Below are positions 38,643 through 49,442 of a stretch of 64,000 nt of DNA, piece by piece. The stretch spans positions 124,001-188,000 of the forward strand of contig NZ_JABAEF010000008.1 in the NCBI RefSeq assembly GCF_023701945.1. The letters are read 5' to 3'. Below the pieces are notes generated by a model that saw nothing but the letters and a program-made list of their open reading frames with translations, had not been told where the DNA came from and did no database searches. The position numbers were made by a program, and so were the translations under genes. Within the stretch, counting starts at the first letter, position 1. Each line of letters opens with the position of its first letter. Source of the stretch: Rhizobium sp. CG5 (GTDB taxonomy: Bacteria > Pseudomonadota > Alphaproteobacteria > Rhizobiales > Rhizobiaceae).

Positions 38643-38904
38643 GGTGCATCGCCCTGTCGGCTTTCGCGCCTCTAGAAGGCGCTCTGAACGACGATGGTAA
38701 CAAGCAATGAAAGCCGAGGAAAGCGGCGGCAGCGAATCGGCACCTGCCCCAGAATGCGAAAATTGTGATCCATAACGATTATATCGCGATGCACAATTTG
38801 CCCTTCGGATAGCTTGGCATTAACCTCTGTATCATATAGCTAATTCGAACGCTTAAAACCTGTGGCGCCCCCGGGCGCCTTCCCGCCACTTCCGGAGGAT
38901 TCGC

Positions 38905-40194
<1,290 letters not shown>

Positions 40195-40230
40195 AGACCG
40201 GCACATCGCGCCGACCGCGATCCATCAACG

Positions 40231-40266
40231 AAACCCGGCAAGCCAGATGGCTTTGCCGGGTTTTTC
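40231..40266 (+). terminator. Rho-independent terminator of gltA
   Basis: A 14-pair stem, AAACCCGGCAAGCC (40231-40244) with GGCTTTGCCGGGTTT (40249-40263), has one bulged T and a four-base loop, and ends in TTTTTC. It starts 37 bases after the gltA stop codon and abuts the 3' end of the converging P-type ATPase gene. Confidence 0.9.
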
Positions 40267-40271
40267 TTTGT

Positions 40272-42911
40272 TCAGGCCGCGGCTTTCGACGTCTCGCGGT
40301 GCCGGCGGTCGATCCATTTGTCCAGTTCGCTGACCAGCAGCACCGAAGAGGCGGCCAGCAGCAGCAACACCCATTCGCGCAGACTGATTGGCGCAATGCC
40401 GAGCAGGTCGCTCAGCCCCGGCACATACATGGCGCCGATATGGAGCGACTGGGCGCCGATAATGCTGAGCAGCAGGTAGGGATTGGACGTCAGTTTCTGG
40501 CGGAAGACCGAGCGCCGCTCCGATCGGCTGTTGAGGCACTGGAAGTTTTCAAACAGCACGAAGAGCAGCAGCAACAGGTTGCTGACCACGGGCAGCGAGA
40601 CACCCTGCGACAGCAGCCAGTAAAACAGCGTAAAGCCGCCAACACTCATCGTCAGGGTGGCGGTCACGATTCGCCGCAGCATCAGCCGGTCGAAAATCGG
40701 CTCGCCGGGGCCGCGCACCGGCTGCTGCAATTCGTCGCCTTCGGCAGGTTCCGTCACCAGCGCCACGTCCTGCACGCCGTTGGTCACGAGGTTCAGCCAT
40801 AAAAGCTGCACGGCAGTCATCGGCATCGGCGTGCCGGCGATCATCGCCAGCACGAACAGCAGCACTTCGGCCGCGCCTGTCGAGACCAGCATGAAAATGA
40901 CCTTGCGGATATTGTTATAGGCCACCCGCCCCTCGCGGATGCCAGCGACGATCGAGGCAAAATTGTCGTCGGTCAGGATGATATCGGCACTTTCCCTGGC
41001 GACATCCGTGCCCTTCAACCCCATCGCCACGCCAACATGGGCGTGCTTGAGGGCCGGCGCATCGTTGACGCCGTCGCCGGTCACGGCCACGTAATGGCCG
41101 TTGCGGGCCAGCGACCGGACGATCGACAGCTTCTGCTCCGGCTTGACCCGCGCAAAGACCCGGACATGGCGCGTCAACGCATCGAGTTCCTGGTCTCCGG
41201 CTTCACTGGCTTCGGCAACGCGCTCGCCACTGGCGACATCCGCATCGGAAAACAGGAGGCCGGCCTGGCGGGCGATCACGGCAGCCGTCTTCGGGTCGTC
41301 GCCGGTGATGACGGCCACATCGATGCCGGCGCTGCGGCAGGCCGCCAGCGCCGCGGGCACTTCGGGACGGATCGGATCCTGCATGCCGGCAAGCCCCAGG
41401 AACTTCAGGTCGATCAGCATGCGGCCATCATAGGCCACGTCGCCAGGGGGAGCGATCTTGCCTTCGGCAAAGGCCAGAACGCGCAGCCCCTGCCCGGCCA
41501 TGGCATCGATCTGGGTGCGCAGGAGGTGACGGTCGAGCGCCAAGACGCCGCTGCCGCCCTGCATGGTCTCGCACATCGCCATCAACATATCCGGCGCGCC
41601 CTTGACGAAGACCCGCAGCGCATCCTGCGCATGATGAAAGGAGGCGGCGTATTTCTGTTCCGGCTCATAGGGGATGCGGCTGTGCAGGGGAAAATCCTCG
41701 AGCAGCTGCTTCCGCATCACGCCGCCTTTGTGGGCGGCGGCCAGCAGGGCAATATCCACCGTATCGCCCATCGGCTCGAACGTATCGTTGCCGCCCATCA
41801 GCTGGGCCTCGTTCGGCAGGCTGGCGGCCGTCAGCAGCCGGGTGACGGCGGCACTTGGACCCTCATGGACGCCGTCATGGCTGCGAATGCCGCCGGCGAC
41901 CGGATCCGTCCCGGTATCGAGCAGCCAATGGGTGCCGTCGGGCAGCCGGATATCGGTCACCGTCAGTTCGTTGAGGGTCAACGTGCCCGTCTTGTCGGTG
42001 GCGATCATCGTGCAGGAGCCCAGCGCCTCGACCGCCGGCAGGTTGCGAACAATCACATTGGCGCGCGCCATGCGCCGCATGCTGATCGCCAGCGCCACGG
42101 TGATGGCAATCGGCAGGCCTTCGGGGATGGCGCTGACGGCAAGGCCGATCGACATGGTCAGGAGATCGCCAAGCGGCATCTGCCGCAGGAGGCCGACCGC
42201 CACCAGAAAGACGATGGCGACGCCGACCGCAATGGCGATCAGGCGGGTAAAACCCTGCATGCGGATCATCAGCGGCGGCTTTGCGGTCGACCGTTCCTGG
42301 ATCGCACCGGCAATGCGCCCGAGTTCGGTCTGGCTGCCGGTGGCGGCGACGATGCCGCGCGCCCTGCCCCTGGTGACGATGGTTCCGGCAAAGACCGGAT
42401 CGCCATCGCTCTTGATCACCGGCCGGGACTCGCCGGTATGGGCCGCCTCGTCGCTTTGCAGGCCCTCGACATGCTGAAGCGTGATATCGGCCGGCACGCG
42501 CTCGCCGGATTCGAGCATCACCAGATCGCCCGGTACCAGCTCGGCTGCATCGATCATCTGGCGCTGCCCGTCGCGCACCACCGTGGCATGGGCCTGTTCC
42601 AGGGCACGCAGTGCATCGGCGGATTTTCCGGCGGAATATTCCTGGATGGCCCCGACAATGCCGTTGACGATCAGCACAACGGCGATGAACAGGGCGTCGG
42701 TGACCTCGCTCAGCACCATGGACAGGGCCGCAGACGCCATCAGGATATAGATCAGCGGACTGAGAAACTGCAGCGCCAGCACTTTCAGGAACCGTGGTGG
42801 CGGGACGACCGGAAGACGGTTCGGCCCGAAATGCTGCAGCGCCGCTTGTGCCTGATCGGACGTCAAACCGCCCGATTGCGTCGAAACGGTCTTGCCATCG
42901 AGATTTTTCAC
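40272..42911 (-). CDS. Cation-translocating P-type ATPase (P2 type)
   Basis: From the GTG at 42911 the protein has 879 residues; AAGGA seven bases upstream supports this start, while an ATG 23 codons earlier has none. Motifs in order: TGES in the actuator domain, PEGLP in membrane helix 4, the phosphorylation site DKTGTLT, TGDDPKTA and TGDGVNDAPAL. PEGLP and the Cation_ATPase_N-like start point to the Ca2+/Na+/H+ P2 class rather than heavy-metal pumps, which would carry CPC or similar and N-terminal metal domains. The transported ion is not decided by sequence. It converges on gltA. Confidence 0.9.
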   Translation of the reverse strand: MKNLDGKTVSTQSGGLTSDQAQAALQHFGPNRLPVVPPPRFLKVLALQFLSPLIYILMASAALSMVLSEVTDALFIAVVLIVNGIVGAIQEYSAGKSADALRALEQAHATVVRDGQRQMIDAAELVPGDLVMLESGERVPADITLQHVEGLQSDEAAHTGESRPVIKSDGDPVFAGTIVTRGRARGIVAATGSQTELGRIAGAIQERSTAKPPLMIRMQGFTRLIAIAVGVAIVFLVAVGLLRQMPLGDLLTMSIGLAVSAIPEGLPIAITVALAISMRRMARANVIVRNLPAVEALGSCTMIATDKTGTLTLNELTVTDIRLPDGTHWLLDTGTDPVAGGIRSHDGVHEGPSAAVTRLLTAASLPNEAQLMGGNDTFEPMGDTVDIALLAAAHKGGVMRKQLLEDFPLHSRIPYEPEQKYAASFHHAQDALRVFVKGAPDMLMAMCETMQGGSGVLALDRHLLRTQIDAMAGQGLRVLAFAEGKIAPPGDVAYDGRMLIDLKFLGLAGMQDPIRPEVPAALAACRSAGIDVAVITGDDPKTAAVIARQAGLLFSDADVASGERVAEASEAGDQELDALTRHVRVFARVKPEQKLSIVRSLARNGHYVAVTGDGVNDAPALKHAHVGVAMGLKGTDVARESADIILTDDNFASIVAGIREGRVAYNNIRKVIFMLVSTGAAEVLLFVLAMIAGTPMPMTAVQLLWLNLVTNGVQDVALVTEPAEGDELQQPVRGPGEPIFDRLMLRRIVTATLTMSVGGFTLFYWLLSQGVSLPVVSNLLLLLFVLFENFQCLNSRSERRSVFRQKLTSNPYLLLSIIGAQSLHIGAMYVPGLSDLLGIAPISLREWVLLLLAASSVLLVSELDKWIDRRHRETSKAAA

Positions 42912-43179
42912 GCAATCGTCCTTGAGCTGGTCACAGGCAGTGTGCGGCGCACTATAGGGAGCAACCCAGCGGCGCGGCATTGATATTTGTCAACCGCCGG
43001 GTGCCGATACCTGCCTTTGCTAGGCCGAAGGAGTGACAAGCCGGCCGGCGGCGCCGGCTGGCTGCAGCTGTCGAGACGGCTTTTCGCCAAACATGCCTTC
43101 ATTTCCGTGACGGTTTGATTTAAGGAACGTCAACTGCTTCGCAGGCTTGCGAGGATCATTGATTGAGGTTTGCGTTCCG

Positions 43180-45072
43180 ATGCTCGAATTACTGAGAAAA
43201 GCTTCACGTACCTGGTTTGCCAAGGGGCTGCTGCTGCTGCTTGTCGCGTCCTTCGGGATCTGGGGTGTTTCGAGCTCGCTCATCGGCGACAATTCCGACG
43301 CCGTGATCACCGTCGGCGACCAGACGATCTCCACAAACGAGTTCCGGCTGGCCTATCAGCGTCAGATGTCTGATCTCAGCCGCCGGTTCGGCACACAGCT
43401 GACCACCGAGCAGGCCCGGGCGCTCGGCATCGACACCCAGGTCTATGCCCAGCTTGCTGCCGGTGCGGCGCTGGATCAGCTTTCCGACGAGATGCGCCTT
43501 GGCCTCTCCGAGGACCGGCTGGCCGGCCTGATTGCCGAGGACCCCGCCTTCCGCAACGAAAGCACCGGCCAGTTCGACCGTCAGCTGTTTGCGTCGCGGC
43601 TGCGCAATTCCGGACTGCGCGAGGAAGACTATATCCTGGAGCGCTCCAAGGTTGCGGTGCGCAGCCAGATCGTCGAAGCCACCTCGGACGGCTTTACGCC
43701 GCCCCAGGTGCTGGTCGATGCCTTGCGGCAATACCGCGACGAAAGCCGCACCATCGATTACCTGCTGCTCTCCAGTGCCAATGTCGACCCGATCAAGGCA
43801 CCGGACGACGCCACGCTGGCCGCCTGGTTCGAAACGGTGAAGGCCCGCTACCGGGCGCCCGAGTATCGCGCCTTCTCCTATGTCAAGCTGCAGCCTGCCG
43901 ACCTTGCCGATCCGGCCAGCGTTTCCGACGAGATGGCACGGCAGGACTATGAGGCGCGCAAGGCACGCTATGAAATCGCCGGCACGCGGACGATCGAACA
44001 GCTGACCTTCGAGACCCGCGAAATGGCAGAGGCTGCCGTGGTCGCGATGAAAGAAGGTGCGTCCTTCGATCAGCTGGTGACCGACCAGGGCAAGACGGCC
44101 ACCGACGTGCTGATCGGCGATTTTACCAAGGACAGGGTTCCCGACCCGGCGCTTGCCGAGGCCGCCTTCGCCATCGAGAAGGAAGGGGCAACCTCGCCCG
44201 TCATCGACGGTTCGTTCGGGCCGGTCGTGTTGCGCGTGTCGAATATCAAGCCGGGCCGGACCCAGAGCTTCGACGAAGTGAAGGAGCAGATCCGCGAGAG
44301 CCTGGCCACCGCTGCGGCGATCGAGGACATCACCACGGCCCATGACCGGTTCGAGGACCTGCGCGCCTCCGGCTCGTCGCTGGAGGACGCCGCCAAGGAA
44401 CTGAACCTGAAGCCGGTGATCATCGACGCCATCGACCGCCAGGGCCGCGACAAGTCCGAAAAGGACATTGCCGGCATTCCGGAAAAACAGGCGCTGATTG
44501 GCGAAGTCTTCCAGACCGACATCGGCGTCGAAGCCCTGCCGCTGTCGATCGGCAATGACGGCTATGTCTGGTTCGAGGTGCGCGACATCGTTGCCGAACG
44601 GGACCGCCCATTGGCTGAAGTGCGGGAAAAGGCGGTCGCCGACTGGACCGCCGAGCAGCAGAAGATCGAGCTTGGCGCCAAGGTTGAAAGCCTCAAGGAA
44701 CGGGCAGAACAGGGCGCGCCGCTGGCAGATATCGCCGCCGAACTGGCGATCTCGGTGGAAAACAAGACGGGCCTGCGCCGCAGCAGCGATGATCCGGTGC
44801 TCGGTGCCGCCGCTGTGGCTGCGGCCTTTACCGGCCCGGTAGGAACGCTTGGCTCGGCGCCCGGCAACGACCCGGACACGCAGATCCTGCTGAAGGTGAC
44901 CGAGATCAACAACCAGCCGACGGTCAATGCGCTCGACAATCAGGACCAGCAGGTGATTGCCACGGCCAAGGCTGCCGGCGACGACATTCTCGACCAGATG
45001 GTCAACGAGTTGCAGGCGAACTATGGTGTCAGCGTCAATCAGGCGCTGGCCGAGCAGGCCATGGTTCGCTGA
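43180..45072 (+). CDS. ppiD: Membrane-anchored periplasmic peptidyl-prolyl isomerase PpiD/SurA type
   Basis: The 630-residue protein begins MLELLRKASRTWFAKGLLLLLVASFGIWGV: a short cytoplasmic start, then a membrane anchor (residues about 15-33). A SurA_N-like chaperone region follows (residues 45-250), then a parvulin rotamase region around 260-390 with GASFDQLVTDQ and GPVVLRVSNIKPG. The family assists folding of exported proteins at the inner membrane. The start at 43180 is favoured because it gives the anchor directly at the N-terminus. It is the first gene of a run with trpD, trpC, moaC and moeA. Confidence 0.9.
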   Translation: MLELLRKASRTWFAKGLLLLLVASFGIWGVSSSLIGDNSDAVITVGDQTISTNEFRLAYQRQMSDLSRRFGTQLTTEQARALGIDTQVYAQLAAGAALDQLSDEMRLGLSEDRLAGLIAEDPAFRNESTGQFDRQLFASRLRNSGLREEDYILERSKVAVRSQIVEATSDGFTPPQVLVDALRQYRDESRTIDYLLLSSANVDPIKAPDDATLAAWFETVKARYRAPEYRAFSYVKLQPADLADPASVSDEMARQDYEARKARYEIAGTRTIEQLTFETREMAEAAVVAMKEGASFDQLVTDQGKTATDVLIGDFTKDRVPDPALAEAAFAIEKEGATSPVIDGSFGPVVLRVSNIKPGRTQSFDEVKEQIRESLATAAAIEDITTAHDRFEDLRASGSSLEDAAKELNLKPVIIDAIDRQGRDKSEKDIAGIPEKQALIGEVFQTDIGVEALPLSIGNDGYVWFEVRDIVAERDRPLAEVREKAVADWTAEQQKIELGAKVESLKERAEQGAPLADIAAELAISVENKTGLRRSSDDPVLGAAAVAAAFTGPVGTLGSAPGNDPDTQILLKVTEINNQPTVNALDNQDQQVIATAKAAGDDILDQMVNELQANYGVSVNQALAEQAMVR

Positions 45073-45102
45073 TCGACACGCGTATTTGGGGGACACAGCT
45101 TC

Positions 45103-46119
45103 ATGTCTGGGCTCAAGCCGTTTATCGCCAAGGTGGCCAATCGAGACGCGCTGTCGCGGGCCGAGGCCAGCGAGGCGTTTGAAATCCTGATGTCCGGCGA
45201 AGCGACGCCGGCGCAGATCGGCGGGTTCCTGATGGCGCTTCGGGTGCGCGGCGAGACGGTCGGCGAGATTGCCGGTGCCGTCAGCGTCATGCGCGCCAAG
45301 ATGCTGCCCGTCGATGCGCCATCCGACGCCATCGACATCGTCGGCACCGGCGGCGACGGAACGGGAACCTACAATATCTCGACGCTGGCCGCCCTGATCG
45401 TGGCGGGCACCGGCCTGCCGGTCGCCAAGCACGGCAACCGGGCACTCAGTTCGAAATCCGGAGCGGCCGACAGCTTGTCGGCGCTGGGCGTCAAGCTCGA
45501 TATCGATCCGGCCGGCATTGCGCGCTGCATTTCCGAAGCCGGTATCGGCTTCATGTTCGCGCAATTGCACCATTCGGCCATGCGCCATGTCGGACCGGCC
45601 CGCGTCGAGCTCGGCACACGCACCATCTTCAATCTGCTAGGTCCGCTCTCCAACCCGGCCGGCGTGCGCCAGCAATTGCTCGGCGTCTTCTCGCCCGACT
45701 GGGTGATGCCGCTTGCCGAAGTGCTGCGCGACCTCGGCTCGACGAGCGCCTGGGTGGTGCATGGCAATGGTCTCGACGAGATCACCACCACGGGCATGAC
45801 AAAGGTGGCGGCCCTGGAGAACGGAGAGATCCGCAGCTTCGAACTGCAGCCGTCGGACTTCGGCGTCGACACCGTGGAGCTGGCAGCGCTGAAGGGCGGC
45901 GATGGCGTGGAGAATGCGGCAGCGCTGACTGCGGTGCTGAACGGCGCTAAAAACGCCTATCGCGACATTGCGCTTTGCAATGCTGCTGCAGCGCTGGTGA
46001 TTGCCGGAAAGGCATCGAACGTGCGCGACGGCATGGCGATCGCCACGCAATCGCTCGACAGCGGCGCGACGGCGACGGCGCTCGAAAAACTCGTGGCGGT
46101 TTCCAACGCCAACAATTGA
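45103..46119 (+). CDS. trpD: Anthranilate phosphoribosyltransferase
   Basis: The 338-residue enzyme attaches phosphoribosyl pyrophosphate to anthranilate in tryptophan synthesis. The PRPP-binding loop [18 protein letters not shown] lies near residue 78, [21 protein letters not shown] near 108, and the [27 protein letters not shown] segment near 165. The length is typical. It lies 30 bp after ppiD and 15 bp before trpC. Tryptophan genes are split in rhizobia, so trpE and trpBA are expected elsewhere. Confidence 0.97.
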   Translation: MSGLKPFIAKVANRDALSRAEASEAFEILMSGEATPAQIGGFLMALRVRGETVGEIAGAVSVMRAKMLPVDAPSDAIDIVGTGGDGTGTYNISTLAALIVAGTGLPVAKHGNRALSSKSGAADSLSALGVKLDIDPAGIARCISEAGIGFMFAQLHHSAMRHVGPARVELGTRTIFNLLGPLSNPAGVRQQLLGVFSPDWVMPLAEVLRDLGSTSAWVVHGNGLDEITTTGMTKVAALENGEIRSFELQPSDFGVDTVELAALKGGDGVENAAALTAVLNGAKNAYRDIALCNAAAALVIAGKASNVRDGMAIATQSLDSGATATALEKLVAVSNANN

Positions 46120-46134
46120 GGCTAGGATCGTGAT

Positions 46135-46950
46135 ATGACCGATATCCTGAAGCGGATCGAAGACTACAAGCGCGACGAGATCGCCGCTGCCAAGCTGGCG
46201 CGTCCGCTCGCCGAGTTGAAGGCGATGGCGGCCGATCAGGATGCGCCGCGCGGCTTCTATGCGGCGCTCAAGGCGCGGCAGGCGGCCGGCCAGTTCGGAC
46301 TGATCGCCGAAATCAAGAAAGCCAGCCCCTCGAAAGGCCTGATCCGCCCCGATTTCGATCCGCCGGCGCTGGCGCGCGCCTACGAGGCAGGCGGTGCCAG
46401 CTGTCTGTCCATCCTGACCGACGGCCCGAGCTTCCAGGGTTCGCCGGAGTTTCTTCGCACGGGGCGGGCCGCCTGCAGCCTGCCAGCGCTGCGCAAGGAT
46501 TTCATGTTCGACACTTATCAGGTCCACGAAGCGCGCGCCTGGGGCGCCGATTGCATCCTGTTGATCATGGCCTCGCTGTCCGACAGTGACGCGGCACGGC
46601 TGGAGCAGGAGGCACTGGCGCTTGGCATGGATGTGCTGGTCGAGGTGCATGACGAGCACGAGACCGAACGCGCCCTGAAACTTACCTCGCCGATGATCGG
46701 CGTCAACAATCGCGATCTGCGGACCTTCGAGGTCAGCCTGTCCGTCAGCGAGCGAATTGCGCCGCTGGTGCCGAGCGACCGCCTGCTGGTCGGCGAAAGC
46801 GGTATCTTCAGCCATGCGGATTGCCTGCGCCTGAAGGCAAGCGGCATCACCACCTTCCTTGTCGGCGAAAGCCTGATGCGTCGCGACGATGTCAGCCAGG
46901 CGACCATCGAACTGCTCACCGGCACCGCTGGCACCCTGGCGGCCGAATGA
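46135..46950 (+). CDS. trpC: Indole-3-glycerol phosphate synthase
   Basis: The 271-residue TIM-barrel enzyme closes the indole ring. It shows the catalytic [23 protein letters not shown] near residue 55, [55 protein letters not shown] and [11 protein letters not shown]. It is a monofunctional TrpC without TrpF fusion. Its stop overlaps the moaC start (ATGA), tying tryptophan and molybdenum cofactor genes into one transcript. Confidence 0.97.
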   Translation: MTDILKRIEDYKRDEIAAAKLARPLAELKAMAADQDAPRGFYAALKARQAAGQFGLIAEIKKASPSKGLIRPDFDPPALARAYEAGGASCLSILTDGPSFQGSPEFLRTGRAACSLPALRKDFMFDTYQVHEARAWGADCILLIMASLSDSDAARLEQEALALGMDVLVEVHDEHETERALKLTSPMIGVNNRDLRTFEVSLSVSERIAPLVPSDRLLVGESGIFSHADCLRLKASGITTFLVGESLMRRDDVSQATIELLTGTAGTLAAE

Positions 46951-47435
46951 CAGGCCTCACCCATATCGGCGCCTCCGGCGAAGCCCATATGGTCGATGTC
47001 GCCGACAAGGCCGAGACGGTTCGCGTCGCGGTCGCCGAGGGCCATATCCGCATGGCAGTCTCGACTTTGGCGCTGGTCCGCGAGGGCAATGCCAAGAAGG
47101 GCGATGTGATCGGCACGGCACGCATTGCCGGCATCATGGGCGCCAAGCAGACGTCGAGCCTCATTCCGCTCTGCCATCCGCTGATGCTCAGCAAGATCAC
47201 CGTCGACATCGAGGAAGACACCGCCCTGCCCGGCCTGCGCGTGACCGCGACCGTGAAATTGACCGGCAAGACCGGCGTCGAGATGGAAGCGCTGACGGCG
47301 GTGTCGATCGCCTGCCTGACGATTTACGACATGGCCAAGGCTGTCGACAAATCCATGGAGATCGGCGGCATCCGGCTGATGGAAAAGACCGGCGGTAAAT
47401 CAGGTCCCTATCGCCACCCGGAGGCCGCTTCGTGA
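46947..47435 (+). CDS. moaC: Cyclic pyranopterin monophosphate synthase MoaC
   Basis: The 162-residue enzyme completes cyclic pyranopterin monophosphate, the first intermediate of molybdenum cofactor. Motifs: [10 protein letters not shown] near residue 15, [14 protein letters not shown] near 70, [23 protein letters not shown] near 110, and the end with [10 protein letters not shown] and KTGGKSG. Its start overlaps the trpC stop and its stop overlaps the moeA start (GTGA), so the three are translationally coupled. Confidence 0.97.
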   Translation: MTGLTHIGASGEAHMVDVADKAETVRVAVAEGHIRMAVSTLALVREGNAKKGDVIGTARIAGIMGAKQTSSLIPLCHPLMLSKITVDIEEDTALPGLRVTATVKLTGKTGVEMEALTAVSIACLTIYDMAKAVDKSMEIGGIRLMEKTGGKSGPYRHPEAAS

Positions 47436-48658
47436 GCCTGCTGACGGTTACCGAGGCGCAGAGCCGCCTGCTGGGCGGCGTCTCCCCGATTGCCGACAGC
47501 GAGACCGTCGGCCTGCACGACGCCGATGGGCGGGTGCTGTGCGGCGCCATTGCCGCCAATCTGACCCAGCCGCCCTTCGATGCCTCGGCGATGGACGGCT
47601 ATGCCCTGCGGGGCGCCGATGCGCCGCTGCCCGGCGCCGTTCTGTCGGTGATCGGGGAATCGGCGGCCGGACACGGCTTTTCCGGCTCGGTCGGCGCCGG
47701 CGAGGCCGTGCGGATCTTTACCGGCGCGCCGATGCCGGATGGCGCCGATACGGTGCTGATCCAGGAGGATGCCGAGCGGCTGGATGACGGTCGCCGCATC
47801 AAAACGACATTCCCCATCGCCCTCGGCCGGCATGTGCGGCCACGCGGCCAGGATTTTTTGCTGGGCGAGACCGTGCTTGCCGATGGCACGCCGCTCGATT
47901 TCGCGCGCCTGACGCTGGTCGCCGCGATGAACCATGGGGAGATCGCCGTCTACCGCAAGCCGCTGGTCGCCCTGATCGCCACGGGCGACGAACTGGTGCG
48001 GCCGGGCACGGCGCCCGGTCCGAGCCAGATCGTCGGCTCCAATACATTCGGGATCGCCGCACTCGCCCGCCAGAATGGCGCCGACGTGCTCGATCTCGGT
48101 ATTGTGGCGGACAAGCCGGAGGCGATTGCCGAGGCAATCGAGCGGGCCACGCGGGCCAAGGCCGATATCCTGGTGACGCTCGGCGGCGCCTCTGTCGGGG
48201 ATCATGATCTCGTGCAGTCGACGCTGATTGCCTGCGGCATGCAGCTCGATTTCTGGAAGATCGCCATGCGTCCGGGCAAGCCGCTGATGGTCGGTTCGCT
48301 CGGCGACATGCGGGTGCTGGGCCTGCCGGGGAATCCGGTGTCCAGCATGGTCTGCGCGCTCTTGTTTCTGGAACCGCTGCTGGCCCGGATGACGCGTCTG
48401 ACCCCGTTGCCGCGCGACGCCGTGGCCATCACCACGACGGTGCTTGCCGCCAATGACAAGCGCCAGGATTTTTTGCGCGCCCGGCTTGGGCGCGACGAGG
48501 CCGGCGCACTGGTCGTCACCAGCTACGGCAAGCAGGATTCATCGATGATGAAGATCTTTGCGCAGTCCGACTGCCTGATCGTGCGGCCGCCGCATGGCGA
48601 AAGCGTCGAGATCGGCGCTGCCGTTCCGGTCCTGCTGCTGAGGCCGTTCGACGGCTAA
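47432..48658 (+). CDS. moeA: Molybdopterin molybdotransferase MoeA
   Basis: The 408-residue enzyme inserts molybdate into adenylylated molybdopterin. It begins with a GTG at 47432 that overlaps the moaC stop. Characteristic parts are [15 protein letters not shown] near residue 50, [23 protein letters not shown] near 88, the molybdopterin-binding [18 protein letters not shown] near 250, [29 protein letters not shown] near 275, and a C-terminal domain IV. The order trpC-moaC-moeA is common in rhizobia. The gstI gene converges on its 3' end. Confidence 0.96.
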   Translation: MSLLTVTEAQSRLLGGVSPIADSETVGLHDADGRVLCGAIAANLTQPPFDASAMDGYALRGADAPLPGAVLSVIGESAAGHGFSGSVGAGEAVRIFTGAPMPDGADTVLIQEDAERLDDGRRIKTTFPIALGRHVRPRGQDFLLGETVLADGTPLDFARLTLVAAMNHGEIAVYRKPLVALIATGDELVRPGTAPGPSQIVGSNTFGIAALARQNGADVLDLGIVADKPEAIAEAIERATRAKADILVTLGGASVGDHDLVQSTLIACGMQLDFWKIAMRPGKPLMVGSLGDMRVLGLPGNPVSSMVCALLFLEPLLARMTRLTPLPRDAVAITTTVLAANDKRQDFLRARLGRDEAGALVVTSYGKQDSSMMKIFAQSDCLIVRPPHGESVEIGAAVPVLLLRPFDG

Positions 48659-48725
48659 GCCCAACAACTGAAGCCCACACTGATCCCTCGGCCGCCCCTG
48701 TGGTTGGCAGACGCGGCGGATGGCG

Positions 48726-48923
48726 TCAGGACTTGGTCGTCTTGTCGGCTTCCCGAACGGCCTCTTCGTGATACCAGCTTCCGCCGGATGCGGCATCGCA
48801 ACGCGTCATCGGTCCGGCGTCGCCGGCCATGCGTTCGATCGCCTGGAGATCCCGGAACGCTTTGCGGGCGATGTTCGGGAACTGATAAATCTTTGCGGTT
48901 TCGCGATGGAAACTCATGGTCAT
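48726..48923 (-). CDS. gstI: DUF2735 small protein, GstI-type inhibitor of glnII translation
   Basis: The 65-residue protein starts MTMSFHRETAKIYQFPN, the conserved core of the DUF2735 family, and ends with WYHEEAVREADKTTKS. AAGGAG eight bases before the ATG at 48923 supports the start; a frame extension upstream is not needed. It lies divergent to glnII. In Rhizobium leguminosarum a gene of this size and position, gstI, encodes an inhibitor of glnII translation, and its transcription is controlled by nitrogen status through NtrC; I apply that from memory. The gene symbol rests on position plus the motif. Confidence 0.82.
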   Translation of the reverse strand: MTMSFHRETAKIYQFPNIARKAFRDLQAIERMAGDAGPMTRCDAASGGSWYHEEAVREADKTTKS

Positions 48924-49031
48924 TGGGGCGTCTCCTTCTAAAAGCAATGCTACCCTGAATATCTTTTTCAACTCCTAATATAGCAGACCTGTATAGCGAT
49001 TGCATCATCTGCCTAAAAATAAATCACACAT

Positions 49032-49048
49032 TGCCTCTTTTTTATGCA
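49032..49048. promoter_or_regulatory. Possible NtrC-binding site near gstI
   Basis: TGC (49032-49034) and GCA (49046-49048) are separated by 11 bases, the outline of the NtrC consensus TGCACY-N5-GGTGCA, but the inner positions match poorly. It lies about 110 bases upstream of the gstI start and 285 bases upstream of the glnII -24 element, a position where one NtrC site could act on both genes. Confidence 0.3.
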
Positions 49049-49332
49049 TCGTTGCAATGTGCCGTTTTGCCGAACGAGGAACGAAGCGGATTTTTCGGTT
49101 CCGACATCATTTTGGGCAGATTTGCGGGTCGCTTAAAAAATGACGAGCCTTTTTGGACGAATTTCATCAGAAAACCGTCCGCAGCCGGCCAAAACTCGCC
49201 GTTCTACGGAGGTTTTACCATTATTAGTGCCGCCGCAGATACACACCAACTGGCGGCCGAACCGACGATCATTTGTCCCCGATTCGCATTTTTCTAAATC
49301 TTCATAAATTTTTTCGACACAACCGGTCCGTT

Positions 49333-49348
49333 TGGCACGTCAAATGCA
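49333..49348 (+). promoter_or_regulatory. Sigma-54 (-24/-12) promoter of glnII
   Basis: TGGCACG starts at 49333 and ATGCA follows at 49344-49348. The GG at 49334-49335 and GC at 49346-49347 are exactly ten bases apart, as sigma-54 requires; only one base of the -12 element departs from consensus. Transcription would start near 49359, leaving a leader of about 84 bases before glnII. Confidence 0.85.
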
Positions 49349-49442
49349 AGGCACTTCGCGGATGTTGACGGGTGGGATTTGACCGCGGTGCTGGCCGAAC
49401 GACCTCCCTCACTTCGCATCACTAACCCATGAGAGGTTCGCA

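Larger units (their letters stand above)
48924..49442. other. AT-rich gstI-glnII intergenic control region
   Basis: These 519 bases separate gstI and glnII and contain no convincing coding frame. The region is clearly AT-richer than its neighbours. It holds the sigma-54 promoter of glnII and a possible NtrC site, listed separately. I could not find a GG-N10-GC promoter pointing towards gstI, which fits a vegetative promoter for that gene. The glnII leader from about 49359 to 49442 has no strong hairpin that I can see. Confidence 0.7.

Noticed and set aside
36366..38675. A 769-codon plus-strand frame across comEC
   Set aside because: It mirrors comEC codons; composition (Gly, Arg, Gln, His) is that of a shadow and no domain is visible.
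43204..45588. A 794-codon minus-strand frame across ppiD and trpD
   Set aside because: It spans two real genes on the other strand and resembles no protein family.
48720..48958. Plus-strand short frames across gstI
   Set aside because: They are antisense to a gene with a strong ribosome binding site and a family motif.
48924..49332. A sigma-54 promoter directed at gstI
   Set aside because: I looked for GC-N10-CC (reverse of GG-N10-GC) and found only spacings of 6, 7, 8, 9, 13 or 14.
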